A stretch of 64,000 nucleotides of DNA from Chitinivorax sp. B (GTDB lineage: Bacteria > Pseudomonadota > Gammaproteobacteria > Burkholderiales > SCOH01): positions 235,554 through 299,553 of the forward strand of contig NZ_SCOH01000001.1 in the NCBI RefSeq assembly GCF_005503445.1, read 5' to 3'. Shown here in pieces: positions 34,606 through 43,576 of the stretch. A model generated the notes under the pieces. It was not told the DNA's origin. It searched no databases and saw nothing but the letters and a program-made list of their open reading frames with translations. The position numbers were made by a program, and so were the translations under genes. Numbering within the stretch: the first letter of the stretch is position 1; the number at the start of each line of letters is the position of its first letter.

Positions 34606-35136
34606 TCAGCTGGCATTCGCCGTTGCTTGTTGCGCGACGGTTACCGCCCACCATGGTCCTTTACTTTGCCCCAATGTGGCTGACCAATACCATGAGGATA
34701 CATCTCGCCATTGACGATTGTCGGCGTCCGTTATTCGTTCAGTAACGACGAGTTTTTGTGACCCCTTGATTGCAGTGAACTGTGACCATTGCATTTGGCC
34801 ATCTGTACGAATGGGTAGTAGTTCGATCTGGTAGCCATTGGCCCGGAAGCAATCAATACTTGGGTGAAGTTTGCGATTGGGTGTGGTGACCCAGCGTAGG
34901 ATGATTTCGCGTTGACCATCGGTAAAGCGCCCAAGCTTGCCGGGAAAGCCATGTTGAAAGCGTTGCTCCAGTGCTGTCAGTGGCAATGGCTTTAAAGTCT
35001 TGCCTTCAAACCGGCTGGGCCAGCCGGGGAATGGGACATTGGATATTTCGGCAGCAGACATGTCTCGTATAAGCGGTATCAACGCTGCAATCGCACACAA
35101 AGTCAGCAGACCATACTCCAGTCTGGATCGGCTCAT
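34606..35136 (-). CDS. EpsI/DUF3485-like exosortase-associated protein
   Basis: 176 residues with an N-terminal transmembrane helix (LLTLCAIAALIPLI), then a soluble domain outside the membrane. A TPNRKLHPSIDCFRANGYQI stretch resembles the conserved HxPxxCxxxxGW region of EpsI proteins, which are encoded with or fused to exosortases. The ATG overlaps the exosortase stop (ATGA), showing tight coupling. EpsI proteins are thought to help exosortase systems or polymer export; their biochemistry is not settled. The family match is moderate, and the genomic context carries much of the argument. Confidence 0.62.
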   Translation of the reverse strand: MSRSRLEYGLLTLCAIAALIPLIRDMSAAEISNVPFPGWPSRFEGKTLKPLPLTALEQRFQHGFPGKLGRFTDGQREIILRWVTTPNRKLHPSIDCFRANGYQIELLPIRTDGQMQWSQFTAIKGSQKLVVTERITDADNRQWRDVSSWYWSATLGQSKGPWWAVTVAQQATANAS

Positions 35137-35909
35137 CGTTTCATCTCGATTTTGTGATGGCCTGCCGCAATTACCAGGGCGGCCATCGTAAACATCATGA
35201 TACCGATCGCAGAATGGATCCAGGCAGGGGCGCTGATAATGCCACTTTCGGTGTAGAACAGGGCGGCTGCTCGTACGGCATTGGCCAGGATGACGACAAT
35301 GACAGCCCACAGCAGGCCGATAGCCGTTCGTCGCGTATCCAGATTGCGTGCGCAAGCCAAGGTAGTACTCAACAGCAATGCCGACCACAACATGTTGACG
35401 CCACTACAGGGCGCGTCGATGGCAATTGCTTGTACACCCCATACCAATAAGGCGCCATCACGAATCACCGACAAACCCTGTGCCTGTAGTAACGCGGATG
35501 ATATTACGCCAGCCAGCACACGGAGCGGATAGCCCAGGTAAAACTGCAATGAAGCAGCCAATGGCAAAGCCAAAAGAAGCAACAGGCAGAAGGCGAGATC
35601 CAGACGTCGACCCGCCCGCATGGCACTGGCCCAAGTGGCCAGCGCCATGCAGGCGAATGTGGCCCGCACCGCCATTGGCCAGGCCGACCAGGTTGCCATT
35701 GCATAAGTGGCGATCCATGCCGTGGGCAACAGTAATGGTCGTACTGGCAAGGTGGCTGCCTGCGGGCGCCGCCACATCAACAGGATGGCAATCACAGCTG
35801 CGAGCCAGCCCCAGCTTTGATTGGATGCATCCAGGCTGCCTTCCGCAAACCACTGCCATACCGGCCATGTGGCAGCCAACATGGCAAAGGGAATCAGCAT
35901 GGTGTGCAT
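35133..35909 (-). CDS. xrt: Exosortase (archaeosortase/exosortase family)
   Basis: A 258-residue integral membrane transpeptidase with about eight helices. The catalytic triad of the family is visible: Cys in IDAPCSGVNMLWS, Arg in ANAVRAAALF and His in WIHSAIGIMMF. Exosortases cut the PEP-CTERM signal of exported proteins and attach the product to a polymer. The start directly follows the stop of the gene for the likely substrate (35910-38315), which ends in a PEP-CTERM tail, and the next gene is EpsI-like. This compact arrangement points to an exosortase dedicated to one protein. I do not assign a subtype number. Confidence 0.85.
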   Translation of the reverse strand: MHTMLIPFAMLAATWPVWQWFAEGSLDASNQSWGWLAAVIAILLMWRRPQAATLPVRPLLLPTAWIATYAMATWSAWPMAVRATFACMALATWASAMRAGRRLDLAFCLLLLLALPLAASLQFYLGYPLRVLAGVISSALLQAQGLSVIRDGALLVWGVQAIAIDAPCSGVNMLWSALLLSTTLACARNLDTRRTAIGLLWAVIVVILANAVRAAALFYTESGIISAPAWIHSAIGIMMFTMAALVIAAGHHKIEMKR

Positions 35910-38315
35910 TCAGTACGGGTCCTTGCGTAAACGGCGTGCCTGCCAAGTCAGTACACTGATGACCACAATGATCAGCACCCAGGTTTCCGGTTCTGGCACC
36001 GTTGGTACGGTACCTGGCGAGACGGGCTCCAAACCCGCTTCATCGTATTGTTGCCGGGTTTCCAGCACGACTGCACTCGATACCGCTGTCACCAGCTGAT
36101 AACGTTGCGCGGTTGTAGCGGCAGTTTGATAGGCACCGGCCTGCCTGGATTGGCTCAGCCGGTGAATTTCATCTGATGCCCATAACCTGACCAAGTGCTC
36201 GCTGGGGGTACTGAGCGCTGATTGATCGACGACATCTGCCATGACTCGTTCACGATTCAGGGTGTAAGCCTGTGTACCGGGCAGCCAGCTTTGGAGCAGG
36301 CGGTTCAAGTCTGCTTGCGGGGTATCCAGGCGGGGAATGGGATGCAGGGTTGCAATGCCATCCAGTGCAGTCAGCAGGCGATTTGAGCCGGCTACCATCT
36401 GTAGCGAATACAGTCGGATATCACCATGCCCCTGCCGCATCTGGTGCTGAAAATTGTCTGGTTGGGTCAGTGTGATCGATTGTGTTCCATGCAGCCAAAC
36501 CACGGCTCCCCGTTCACTTTGGGCGACCCAGTCCCATGCGGCAATCAGTGCTGGCAGGTTGTCCTGGCCGCCGCTAAAGTCCACCTGTTTCAGGATGGTT
36601 GCCAATGTGTGGCCGTCTACTGGTTTAAGCGGCTGCAATTTAGGGACCTGATCACCAGCCACCACCACTTGCCACTCCAGATCCGCAGGTAAATTGCGCA
36701 TGGCCTGGTCAAGCTGTCGTGCACTGGTTTTCATGGCTGCCGAGCCGTCAATCACCAACGCGACCCGCTTGGGGCGCCACGCTGGGGTTTGTGTCATCCG
36801 CTGGATGACCACGGCAGCAGGTTTGGCTAGGGTATCCAGTTGCCAAGCCGGAGAGGTGCCTTGTTGCTGGGCGATTGTGACCAGCGACGCACGTCGACCC
36901 AATTGTTCGTCTGGTAAAGCGCCTTCGATGTGGTAAGCCGTATTTGAACTGGCCCGCTGCTGGAATACTGTGGAATGCATCAATGCGGAATCGGACTGCA
37001 GGGAAATGGCATGCCGTAGTTGGGTTGGCAGCTCGAAATTGCGATCCAGCAGGGCAGGTAACTGTAATTGTGCAGATTGCTGATTCATGACCTGTAACGG
37101 TACGCTCATGCCGATCCGTATCGTCATTTCCTGGCCATCTGTCGGAATGGGGAACAGCTGAAACTGTACGCGATCCGGCCCGGCCGAAGTGACCAACAAT
37201 GGGTCGCGTTGTTGCCGAACTATTTTTTCATAGGCTTGGCGCACTTGGCCGCGCCCACCAAATGCAGCTTCTTTGGCTTCGCCATTGATCCACAAGTTGA
37301 CACGTGACACGACAGCACCTGGTGGCAGCACGATCTGGCCTCGGCCTTCCTGAAGCTGGTGAGTATCGTTTTTGAAATTCATCGTCCATTCCAGATAGGC
37401 AGTGGCCGCCCGCTGGTCAATGGTGCCGTCGATCTGCGAACGGGATAACTTCACTCCCAGGATTTTCCCGCCGACCATCTGGCCGCCCTGCTGTTCATCG
37501 AAATTGCTCGCCCAATCTCGGATACTTTGTTTGATTGGCAACTTATGCTCAAAGTATGCAGTACCGGTGACACGGTAAAACACCTCGCGTATCCGTTCTT
37601 GTTGATCGAGATCAGCTTCCAGCAAAGTCAGGTCAAACAAACCATTGGATCGGCCCTGGTCGGCATAGCACAGTTTTAGCATTTCCCGGTTACTGCCAAC
37701 AGCGCGCAACAGGGTGATGCCTGACTGTCGTAAACTGGGTGACTCACCAATCGCCATTTCGACACCAATACGTGTGACGATTGCCGGCACGTTAATCGCA
37801 AGCAGTGTCACACTGGCTAAGGCGATCCCTCGCCAGAAGTTGGGTAACTGGTCTGCTTTATCCCCTAGACTGCGTTTCAAACCTTTGCGGATAAGCCACG
37901 TTGCAATCAATGCCAATAGTGGGGACAGCGGCAGCAAGCCCATGCCAAAGAACAGTATTGCCATTGCGCTCAATGGCACCAGTGGCAGAAACAGCAGTGT
38001 GTAATACAGTGCGATACAGAGTGAGATTGTATTCAGCCAGCCGAACCACTTTAGTCGTTGCTGTATCAGGCTTGGTGGGGTGAAGACCAACAAGGCATTA
38101 CTGATTGGCACCATGGCTATCAACAGCCAGTGTCCAGGATTGGGGATCGGGTCAAAAAAAGTATCGCGACACATATGGGTCAATGTTTCGACCACAAGCG
38201 TGATAGTGGGTAGCAAAATACCGCAGATGATCAGAAATGCCCATCCAATGCGGGAGTGACGCTGAACTTCTGGCTGGTCGATTGTTTCTTGATGAAGATC
38301 GGTATCGTCGGTCAT
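35910..38315 (-). CDS. VIT/VWA-domain protein with PEP-CTERM sorting signal
   Basis: An 801-residue protein. The N-terminal 220 residues form several transmembrane helices. A VIT domain follows (about 300-410), with EAAFGGRGQVRQAYEKIVRQ, then a von Willebrand A-like domain (about 520-690). Its metal site begins VIDGSAAMKTS, so the usual DxSxS has Ala in place of the second Ser. The C-terminus has a PEP motif (VPTVPEPETW), a hydrophobic helix and a basic RRLRK tail, the PEP-CTERM signal. The adjacent gene is the exosortase. I chose ATG 38315; ATG 38381 is possible and neither has a clear ribosome binding site. Confidence 0.82.
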   Translation of the reverse strand: MTDDTDLHQETIDQPEVQRHSRIGWAFLIICGILLPTITLVVETLTHMCRDTFFDPIPNPGHWLLIAMVPISNALLVFTPPSLIQQRLKWFGWLNTISLCIALYYTLLFLPLVPLSAMAILFFGMGLLPLSPLLALIATWLIRKGLKRSLGDKADQLPNFWRGIALASVTLLAINVPAIVTRIGVEMAIGESPSLRQSGITLLRAVGSNREMLKLCYADQGRSNGLFDLTLLEADLDQQERIREVFYRVTGTAYFEHKLPIKQSIRDWASNFDEQQGGQMVGGKILGVKLSRSQIDGTIDQRAATAYLEWTMNFKNDTHQLQEGRGQIVLPPGAVVSRVNLWINGEAKEAAFGGRGQVRQAYEKIVRQQRDPLLVTSAGPDRVQFQLFPIPTDGQEMTIRIGMSVPLQVMNQQSAQLQLPALLDRNFELPTQLRHAISLQSDSALMHSTVFQQRASSNTAYHIEGALPDEQLGRRASLVTIAQQQGTSPAWQLDTLAKPAAVVIQRMTQTPAWRPKRVALVIDGSAAMKTSARQLDQAMRNLPADLEWQVVVAGDQVPKLQPLKPVDGHTLATILKQVDFSGGQDNLPALIAAWDWVAQSERGAVVWLHGTQSITLTQPDNFQHQMRQGHGDIRLYSLQMVAGSNRLLTALDGIATLHPIPRLDTPQADLNRLLQSWLPGTQAYTLNRERVMADVVDQSALSTPSEHLVRLWASDEIHRLSQSRQAGAYQTAATTAQRYQLVTAVSSAVVLETRQQYDEAGLEPVSPGTVPTVPEPETWVLIIVVISVLTWQARRLRKDPY

Positions 38316-38440
38316 GATTGGTCTGGCCTGATAGGAATCAGGCTTGCGATGATCCACTATTCGGATGAAGTCATCACGCATTCAATGTGAAGCGAGTGTG
38401 AAGTGGGGAGATCATCCTGCTTAGCGCAGCGGACACAACA

Positions 38441-39466
38441 TCAAGTGCTCTCTCGTACCACTAATTCAAATCCCAGATCAATGACAGGTTGCGCCGGCGC
38501 CTGACCTTGCATGAGCTGCAGCAGTAACTGCGAAGCCCGAAGTCCAATCGCCGCGCGGGGTGTGCGAATGGTAGTGAGACGTGGCACCATTTCTGCAGAC
38601 GCAGGCAGGTCGTTGAAACCCACCACTGCAATTCGATCCGGTATTTCAATTTTCTTGCGGATGGCTTCCAATAAGCCGCCCTGAGCAAGGTCATCGTTGC
38701 CGAAGAAAATGGCATCGATATCTGAATGTCGTTTTAACAGATCCTGGAACAATTGCGCACCCATGGCAACAGACGAAGGTGCCGGGGAGAGTAGCTCCAG
38801 TGACGGATCATGTAGCTGATGCTCAATCAATACTTGACGGAAACCTTCACCACGTTGCAAGGTGCGTGGATCAAGTTGGGCTGCGACATATGCGATTCGT
38901 TTGCGTCCGCTGGCAATCAAATGTCTGGCGACGATGGCGCCAGCATCATGCTGTGAAAAGCCGACACAGTGCACACCAGTTGCATTGGCCAATTCCATCA
39001 TATAGACACAGGGGACACCGCTGGTTTCAATCATACGACGGGCATTTTCAGTGCGGTCGAAGCCGGTTACGATCAAGCCGCTGGGGCGCTGTGTAAAGTA
39101 ATTGCGCAGCAGTCGCTCTTCTTCATCCCGTGAATAATGGGTATTGCCGATCAATACCTCAAATCCTTCAGGTTGCAGGGCTCGCTGGACGGCTTCCAAT
39201 GTATCGATGAAAACCGCGTTGGACAATGATGGGACGACGATGACAACAGCGTTGCTGCGCGCGGATGCCAAGGCACGGGCAGCTGGGTTGGGAAGATAGC
39301 CCAGTGAATCTGCTGCAGCTTTGACGCGCTCCACCAGCTCAGGTGCCACGCTGGCCACGCCACGTAGCGCCCGGGATGCAGTAATCGGGCTGACGCCAGC
39401 GGCCTTGGCGACGTCAGACAAAGTGGTACGGCCGGTTGCACGGGAATGACGTTGGTTTGGAGGCAT
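38441..39466 (-). CDS. gntR: LacI-family gluconate repressor (GntR type)
   Basis: A 341-residue LacI-family repressor. The HTH is at residues about 15-60 (TLSDVAKAAGVSPITASRAL), with the hinge helix NPAARALASARS, and the ligand domain follows. It resembles GntR, which binds gluconate or a phosphorylated gluconate and represses the gnt genes. Divergent gntK starts 175 bp away. The palindrome A-A-G-A-Y-AGCGCT-R-T-C-T-T occurs in front of this gene, before gntK and before gntP, which would allow self-control and control of both targets. A TTG start at 39478 is an alternative; ATG 39466 is preferred. Confidence 0.87.
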   Translation of the reverse strand: MPPNQRHSRATGRTTLSDVAKAAGVSPITASRALRGVASVAPELVERVKAAADSLGYLPNPAARALASARSNAVVIVVPSLSNAVFIDTLEAVQRALQPEGFEVLIGNTHYSRDEEERLLRNYFTQRPSGLIVTGFDRTENARRMIETSGVPCVYMMELANATGVHCVGFSQHDAGAIVARHLIASGRKRIAYVAAQLDPRTLQRGEGFRQVLIEHQLHDPSLELLSPAPSSVAMGAQLFQDLLKRHSDIDAIFFGNDDLAQGGLLEAIRKKIEIPDRIAVVGFNDLPASAEMVPRLTTIRTPRAAIGLRASQLLLQLMQGQAPAQPVIDLGFELVVREST

Positions 39467-39497
39467 GTCTGCTTGCAAGTGGAAAAAGGCAATGCTA

Positions 39498-39513
39498 TGG
39501 TAGCGCTATCTTT
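39498..39513. promoter_or_regulatory. GntR operator 1
   Basis: TGGTAGCGCTATCTTT, centred on AGCGCT (39502-39507), lies about 30 bp upstream of the repressor gene. It shares the core and most flanking bases with the two other copies before gntK and gntP. Confidence 0.6.
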
Positions 39514-39601
39514 TTGTTTGCTCAAGATAACTGGCTTTGAAGCAAAACTAGTCCAGGTAAGGCTTCGCGTGTGATTCAGCTCGCGTTTTTTTGAAATTTC
39601 C

Positions 39602-39617
39602 AAGACAGCGCTATCTT
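39602..39617. promoter_or_regulatory. GntR operator 2 (before gntK)
   Basis: AAGACAGCGCTATCTT, a near-perfect 16-bp palindrome 24 bp before gntK. It lies where bound repressor would block polymerase or ribosome access for gntK. Confidence 0.65.
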
Positions 39618-39641
39618 GAGTGGGTTTGTTTGGAGCCATGC

Positions 39642-40157
39642 ATGAATCAACGATGTCCTGCCCTGGTGATTATGGGGGTGGCTGGCTGTGGCAAGACCAG
39701 CGTGGCAGCAGCAGTCTGCCAATTGACTGGTACCTTGTTGATCGAAGGTGATCAGTTTCATCCTGTTACCAACGTGAACAAGATGCAAGCAGGGATTCCA
39801 TTGACAGACGAGGATCGGGCGGGCTGGCTGGATCGCTTGGCTGTTGAACTGACTGTTGCAATTGCCAGTGGTCGTGTACCCATATTGGCCTGTTCCGCCT
39901 TGAAGCAGCATTATCGGGATCGCTTGCGCAGGTCGGTGCCTGACTTGGGTTTTGTATATCTGATGTTACCGCAAGCAGTGGCTGCCGAACGCGTAGCCAA
40001 TCGCCTTGGTCATTTCATGCCGAGCAGTCTGGTGGCCAGCCAGTTTGCTACTTTGCAGCCACCATTTGGTGAGCCCAATGTCTTGTCGGTTGATGCCACC
40101 CTGCCACTGGCTGGCATTGTTGATGCCGTCAAGGACTGGTGGCAGTCCGTTCCATGA
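39642..40157 (+). CDS. gntK: Gluconokinase GntK
   Basis: A 171-residue P-loop kinase that converts D-gluconate to 6-phosphogluconate. Motifs: Walker A GVAGCGKTSV, the substrate loop LLIEGDQFHPVTNVNKM, PLTDEDRAGWLDRL, and ACSALKQHYRDRLR with the signature SALKxxYRD. The length matches the family. GGAG lies 6 bases before ATG 39642; the frame upstream is not coding. It is followed by gntP with an operator between the two, and preceded by a divergent repressor. Confidence 0.92.
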   Translation: MNQRCPALVIMGVAGCGKTSVAAAVCQLTGTLLIEGDQFHPVTNVNKMQAGIPLTDEDRAGWLDRLAVELTVAIASGRVPILACSALKQHYRDRLRRSVPDLGFVYLMLPQAVAAERVANRLGHFMPSSLVASQFATLQPPFGEPNVLSVDATLPLAGIVDAVKDWWQSVP

Positions 40158-40180
40158 TGGCTGCTGGAAATTACACCCCG

Positions 40181-40200
40181 CAAAGATAGCGCTGTCTTTG
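40181..40200. promoter_or_regulatory. GntR operator 3 (before gntP)
   Basis: CAAAGATAGCGCTGTCTTTG, a 20-bp palindrome with one mismatch pair, in the gntK-gntP gap about 60 bp before gntP. It implies that gntP has a promoter of its own under the same repressor. Confidence 0.65.
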
Positions 40201-40259
40201 CGGTGCAGCACATGCTCAAGTTGTTGTCGTGTCCATTTATAACAAGCAGGAGACAACCC

Positions 40260-41612
40260 ATGTTCGGTTTAAGTCACGAGGCCTTTTTACTGCTGGATGC
40301 ATTGCTTGCAATCATTGGCCTGATTCTTCTGATCACACGTCTTAAAGTACATCCATTTGTTGCGCTGATTCTGGTAGCTGGGTTTCTTGGCCTGACTTCG
40401 GGCATGCCTGTGGATAAAATCATTAAATCCTTTCAGGAGGGTTTTGGCGGTGTATTGGGTTTCGTTGGCATCGTGCTTGGGCTCGGCACCATGCTGGGCA
40501 AGCTGATGGCGGAATCTGGCGGGGCCAAGCAGATTGCTATAACGCTGGTTCAACGCTTCGGACAAGCACGCGTACATTGGGCAATGATGCTGGGTGCCTT
40601 TCTGGTCGGTATCCCGTTGTTTTTTGAAATCGGCTTTGTGTTGTTGATCCCATTGGTATTCATCATTGCACGTGAAACCGGTATCTCCATCGTCAAGATC
40701 GGTATTCCATTGCTGGCGGGATTGTCGGTCGTGCATGGGCTGGTCCCACCTCATCCGGGGCCATTGCTTGCCATCGGCGTGTTTGGCGCTGATATTGGCA
40801 AAACCATTTTTTATGGCTTGTTGGTCGGTTTGCCGACGGCAATGATCGCTGGCCCGATTTTTGGCGCGTGGATCGCCAAGCGGGTACCTGGCAGCCCATC
40901 AGAAGAGCTGATCGAGCAGCTGGCGCATGAGCCGACCACGGGTCGGTTGCCCAGTTTTGGCATTACGCTACTGACGATTCTGTTGCCTGTTGCACTGATG
41001 CTGTTGAAATCTTATGCAGATGTTGCATTTGTGGAAGGCAACACATTCCGCAAATGGATGGATTTCATCGGGAACCCGATTGTCGCGCTGTTGGCCGCAC
41101 TGGTACTGGCTTTCTACACGTTTGGCCGCAGTTGCGGATTTGACGGCAAGCAAGTGCTGAAATACCTTGACCAAAGCTTGGCACCGACTGCTGCCATTGT
41201 GCTGATTGTAGGGGCGGGTGGTGGTTTCAAACAGATGCTGGTGGCGTCGGGGGTGGGTAGCGCCATTGGCCAGATTGCCGTACAGGCGCAGATTTCACCC
41301 ATCCTATTGGCTTGGCTGGTGGCTGCGGTGATCCGAATTGCAACGGGGTCGGCAACAGTGGCTACGATTACCGGGGCTGGCATTGTTGCGCCAATTGTCA
41401 CTTTGGTACCTGGTGTCAATCGAGAGTTGTTGGTGCTGGCCACTGGCGCCGGTTCGCTGATCCTGTCGCATGTCAATGATGCTGGGTTCTGGCTGGTGAA
41501 ACAGTATTTCAATATGTCAGTCACTGAGACGTTCAAGACTTGGACCATGATGGAGACATTGATCTCGATGGTAGGTCTGGGGTTCATTCTGCTACTGTCA
41601 TGTTTCTTGTAA
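40260..41612 (+). CDS. gntP: Gluconate permease GntP family
   Basis: A 450-residue proton symporter of the GntP family, with about twelve helices. It has the family stretch FGGVLGFVGIVLGLGTMLGK and the reentrant-like HGLVPPHPGPL motif, and ends with a conserved DAGFWLVKQYFNMS segment. It imports gluconate and feeds GntK. AGGAG lies about 9 bases before ATG 40260; the additional frame upstream overlaps the operator. Glycerate or other aldonates cannot be excluded as further substrates, but the kinase and repressor beside it make gluconate likely. Confidence 0.92.
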   Translation: MFGLSHEAFLLLDALLAIIGLILLITRLKVHPFVALILVAGFLGLTSGMPVDKIIKSFQEGFGGVLGFVGIVLGLGTMLGKLMAESGGAKQIAITLVQRFGQARVHWAMMLGAFLVGIPLFFEIGFVLLIPLVFIIARETGISIVKIGIPLLAGLSVVHGLVPPHPGPLLAIGVFGADIGKTIFYGLLVGLPTAMIAGPIFGAWIAKRVPGSPSEELIEQLAHEPTTGRLPSFGITLLTILLPVALMLLKSYADVAFVEGNTFRKWMDFIGNPIVALLAALVLAFYTFGRSCGFDGKQVLKYLDQSLAPTAAIVLIVGAGGGFKQMLVASGVGSAIGQIAVQAQISPILLAWLVAAVIRIATGSATVATITGAGIVAPIVTLVPGVNRELLVLATGAGSLILSHVNDAGFWLVKQYFNMSVTETFKTWTMMETLISMVGLGFILLLSCFL

Positions 41613-42195
41613 TCGGCAACGTCCTGTCACTTTGAATCGATGGTATGGGCGTGGGGGTACCTCATCTCGGCACCGAGGCATACAGTGTCGCGTCCAGATT
41701 GAGGTACAAGTAGGCGTGTTTGCTCGATTGAGTTTGGTGGTGTGGTGTTTGGCAATGGTCTACAGCATGATTGTCTGCCCACGTAGCCGTCCGATAACCG
41801 TCTCAGTCCTTCCTAAAGAGGGTTGGATTCGATTGGCTTTCGGTCGCTGGGCATACCAACAGCAGCGAGAGTAGTCCTGAGTTTGCATCATAGTAGTATG
41901 GGTTGGTGGATTTCGCTGCTGCTGACGATGCGTTCAGCAAATACCACCAGTGATATCCAGGCAATCGAGCCTTTCGGGCCAAGCTGGTGATAGCCAACGT
42001 GCTAGGCTGCAATCTGACTGCGTCAGTATGTCATGGTTGGCATCCAACCCACGACAGCATCGCTGGTTACATCAGGGCAATCTCTGTCTACCATGTTTCT
42101 GCAGTGTAATGATAACTTTCCACACAGTATGTCGTTTGACGTGCTACGGTTTGACCAAAGGCGGTTGTTTTACCTGTGTTTGAGGAGAGGGCACT
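41613..42195. other. Gene-poor interval of about 580 bp
   Basis: I see no recognisable gene, repeat or terminator here. Several open frames of 69-93 codons exist on both strands, but none has protein-like composition or a good start. Confidence 0.5.
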
Positions 42196-42507
42196 ATGCG
42201 CCATTTTGGTATCACGGCAATTCAACGTCATCCATCAAGCAACGAAATAGAGGAGCTGGTGTTTGGGGAAGTGCTTGGCGACAACGAGCAGTTTCATGTC
42301 GAAACGCTTCATAAGGCATCTGTGTCTCTCGTAATTGAGCTGTTGCGGGAGGGGGATGTCTGCTGGGTACTGGCCAATACGGCGGAGGGATTTGTGCTGA
42401 CCGATCAGGTTGTCTTGCAAGTCAATGCGCAAGGTGTCACTCAATTGCGAAGCGTTGGTTTGGATGGTGAGCCTACTGATGCACTGTCGGGATTGCCGAT
42501 GGTATGA
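42196..42507 (+). CDS. DUF3892-like small protein
   Basis: 103 residues. The sequence has the pattern of DUF3892: an opening MRHFGITAIQ, a VIELLREGDVCWVLAN segment, then VVLQVNAQGVTQLRSVGLDGEPTDALSGLP, ending in the Asp-x-Leu-x-x-Leu-Pro signature. DUF3892 proteins are small and their role is unknown. A purine-rich GAGGAGAGGG site lies before the ATG. The family match is moderate, judged by eye. Confidence 0.6.
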   Translation: MRHFGITAIQRHPSSNEIEELVFGEVLGDNEQFHVETLHKASVSLVIELLREGDVCWVLANTAEGFVLTDQVVLQVNAQGVTQLRSVGLDGEPTDALSGLPMV

Positions 42508-42687
42508 CGTAACTTGCCTGCTTCCATAGCGTTCTGATATACCTGTGCCGGGCAATTTGGGCAGGATTGTTTTTATGTTCTCGCCATCGTGCAATGGGGA
42601 CAAGGGAAGGTTGATGGCTTCGTTGAAGCTGCCCAAGTAGATCAACGTACTAACCTTTGTTGGCCTCTTTTTCACGTTATCAACAAA

Positions 42688-42714
42688 GAAAGGGCATCTT
42701 TAGGGTGCCCTTTC
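42688..42714 (-). terminator. Terminator after sodB
   Basis: Stem GAAAGGGCA/TGCCCTTTC with a 9-base loop, followed on the minus strand by TTTGTT. It lies downstream of sodB and may also act from the other side. Confidence 0.55.
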
Positions 42715-42801
42715 TCTGAAATTCATCGTTTGTTGAAACCTGAAGCTTTAAAGCGTTGTTGTCTTCAATCCAGTACGTTCGACAAACAACGGACTAGGTA
42801 A

Positions 42802-43392
42802 TCAGCCCAGTCGCTTGGCAACGACATTCCAGTCAACCAGCTTCCAGAAACCTTCCAGGTAGTTCGGGCGGCTATTGCGGTAGTCGATGTAGTAAGCGTG
42901 TTCCCACACATCACAGGTCAGCAGGGCAGTATCTGCCGAGGTCAGCGGTGTGCCTGCAGCGGTCGTATTGACGATGTCAAGCGAGCCATCCGCTTTTTTC
43001 ACTAGCCATGTCCAGCCAGAACCGAAGTTACCGGCAGCGGAGGTATTGAAGGCTTTCTTGAATTCGTCGAATGAGCCCCACTTGGCATTGATGGCGTCAG
43101 CCAGCACGCCAGCAGGTGCGCGAACATCGCCATTTGGGTTCGGCGCAAAGCCCAGCCAGAAGAATGTGTGGTTCCAGACCTGTGCGGCGTTGTTGAACAG
43201 GCCGCCTGCCGGTGCTTTTTTAACGATTTCTTCCAGTGGCAGACTCTCGTTCTCCGTGCCCTTGATCAGATTGTTCAGGTTGGTAATGTAAGTTTGATGG
43301 TGCTTGCCATAGTGGTACTCGAGGGTTTCCTTGGACATATAAGGTGCAAGGGCGTCGAGGGCATAGGGTAGTTCTGGCAACTTGTGTTCCAT
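42802..43392 (-). CDS. sodB: Superoxide dismutase, iron type
   Basis: A 196-residue cytoplasmic SodB. Metal ligands are visible: His in [12 protein letters not shown], His in VWNHTFFW, and Asp and His in [15 protein letters not shown]. The [12 protein letters not shown] segment and the Gln-containing AAQ rather than the Mn-type pattern favour iron. It disproportionates superoxide to oxygen and peroxide. GGAG lies before the ATG. It stands alone between terminators or gene ends. Confidence 0.94.
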   Translation of the reverse strand: MEHKLPELPYALDALAPYMSKETLEYHYGKHHQTYITNLNNLIKGTENESLPLEEIVKKAPAGGLFNNAAQVWNHTFFWLGFAPNPNGDVRAPAGVLADAINAKWGSFDEFKKAFNTSAAGNFGSGWTWLVKKADGSLDIVNTTAAGTPLTSADTALLTCDVWEHAYYIDYRNSRPNYLEGFWKLVDWNVVAKRLG

Positions 43393-43576
43393 TTAATTCT
43401 CCAGGGAATGGTTTGAGTGAGCGCCTACGGGCTCAGGAGGCGAAAACCTAGTCAGAAGTTTAACAGTTTCGGCTTGATCGCGACAATACCTGAGTAAAAT
43501 AGTCTTCTTTTAGGCAGGGCGCACCTAAGCTAGTTTCCGTGCGGTTGCTGTGTTATCTTCAAGGCAAATCAATAAA

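Noticed and set aside
34480..34683. 67-codon plus frame between the MITE and EpsI-like gene
   Set aside because: Cys- and Trp-rich chance composition, overlapping the EpsI-like gene's 3' end on the other strand.
41632..42183. Several 69-80-codon frames in the 41.6-42.2 kb gap
   Set aside because: None has a good start site or recognisable sequence on either strand.
42235..42675. 146-codon minus frame across the DUF3892-like gene
   Set aside because: No protein-like pattern; the plus frame matches DUF3892 and has a ribosome binding site.
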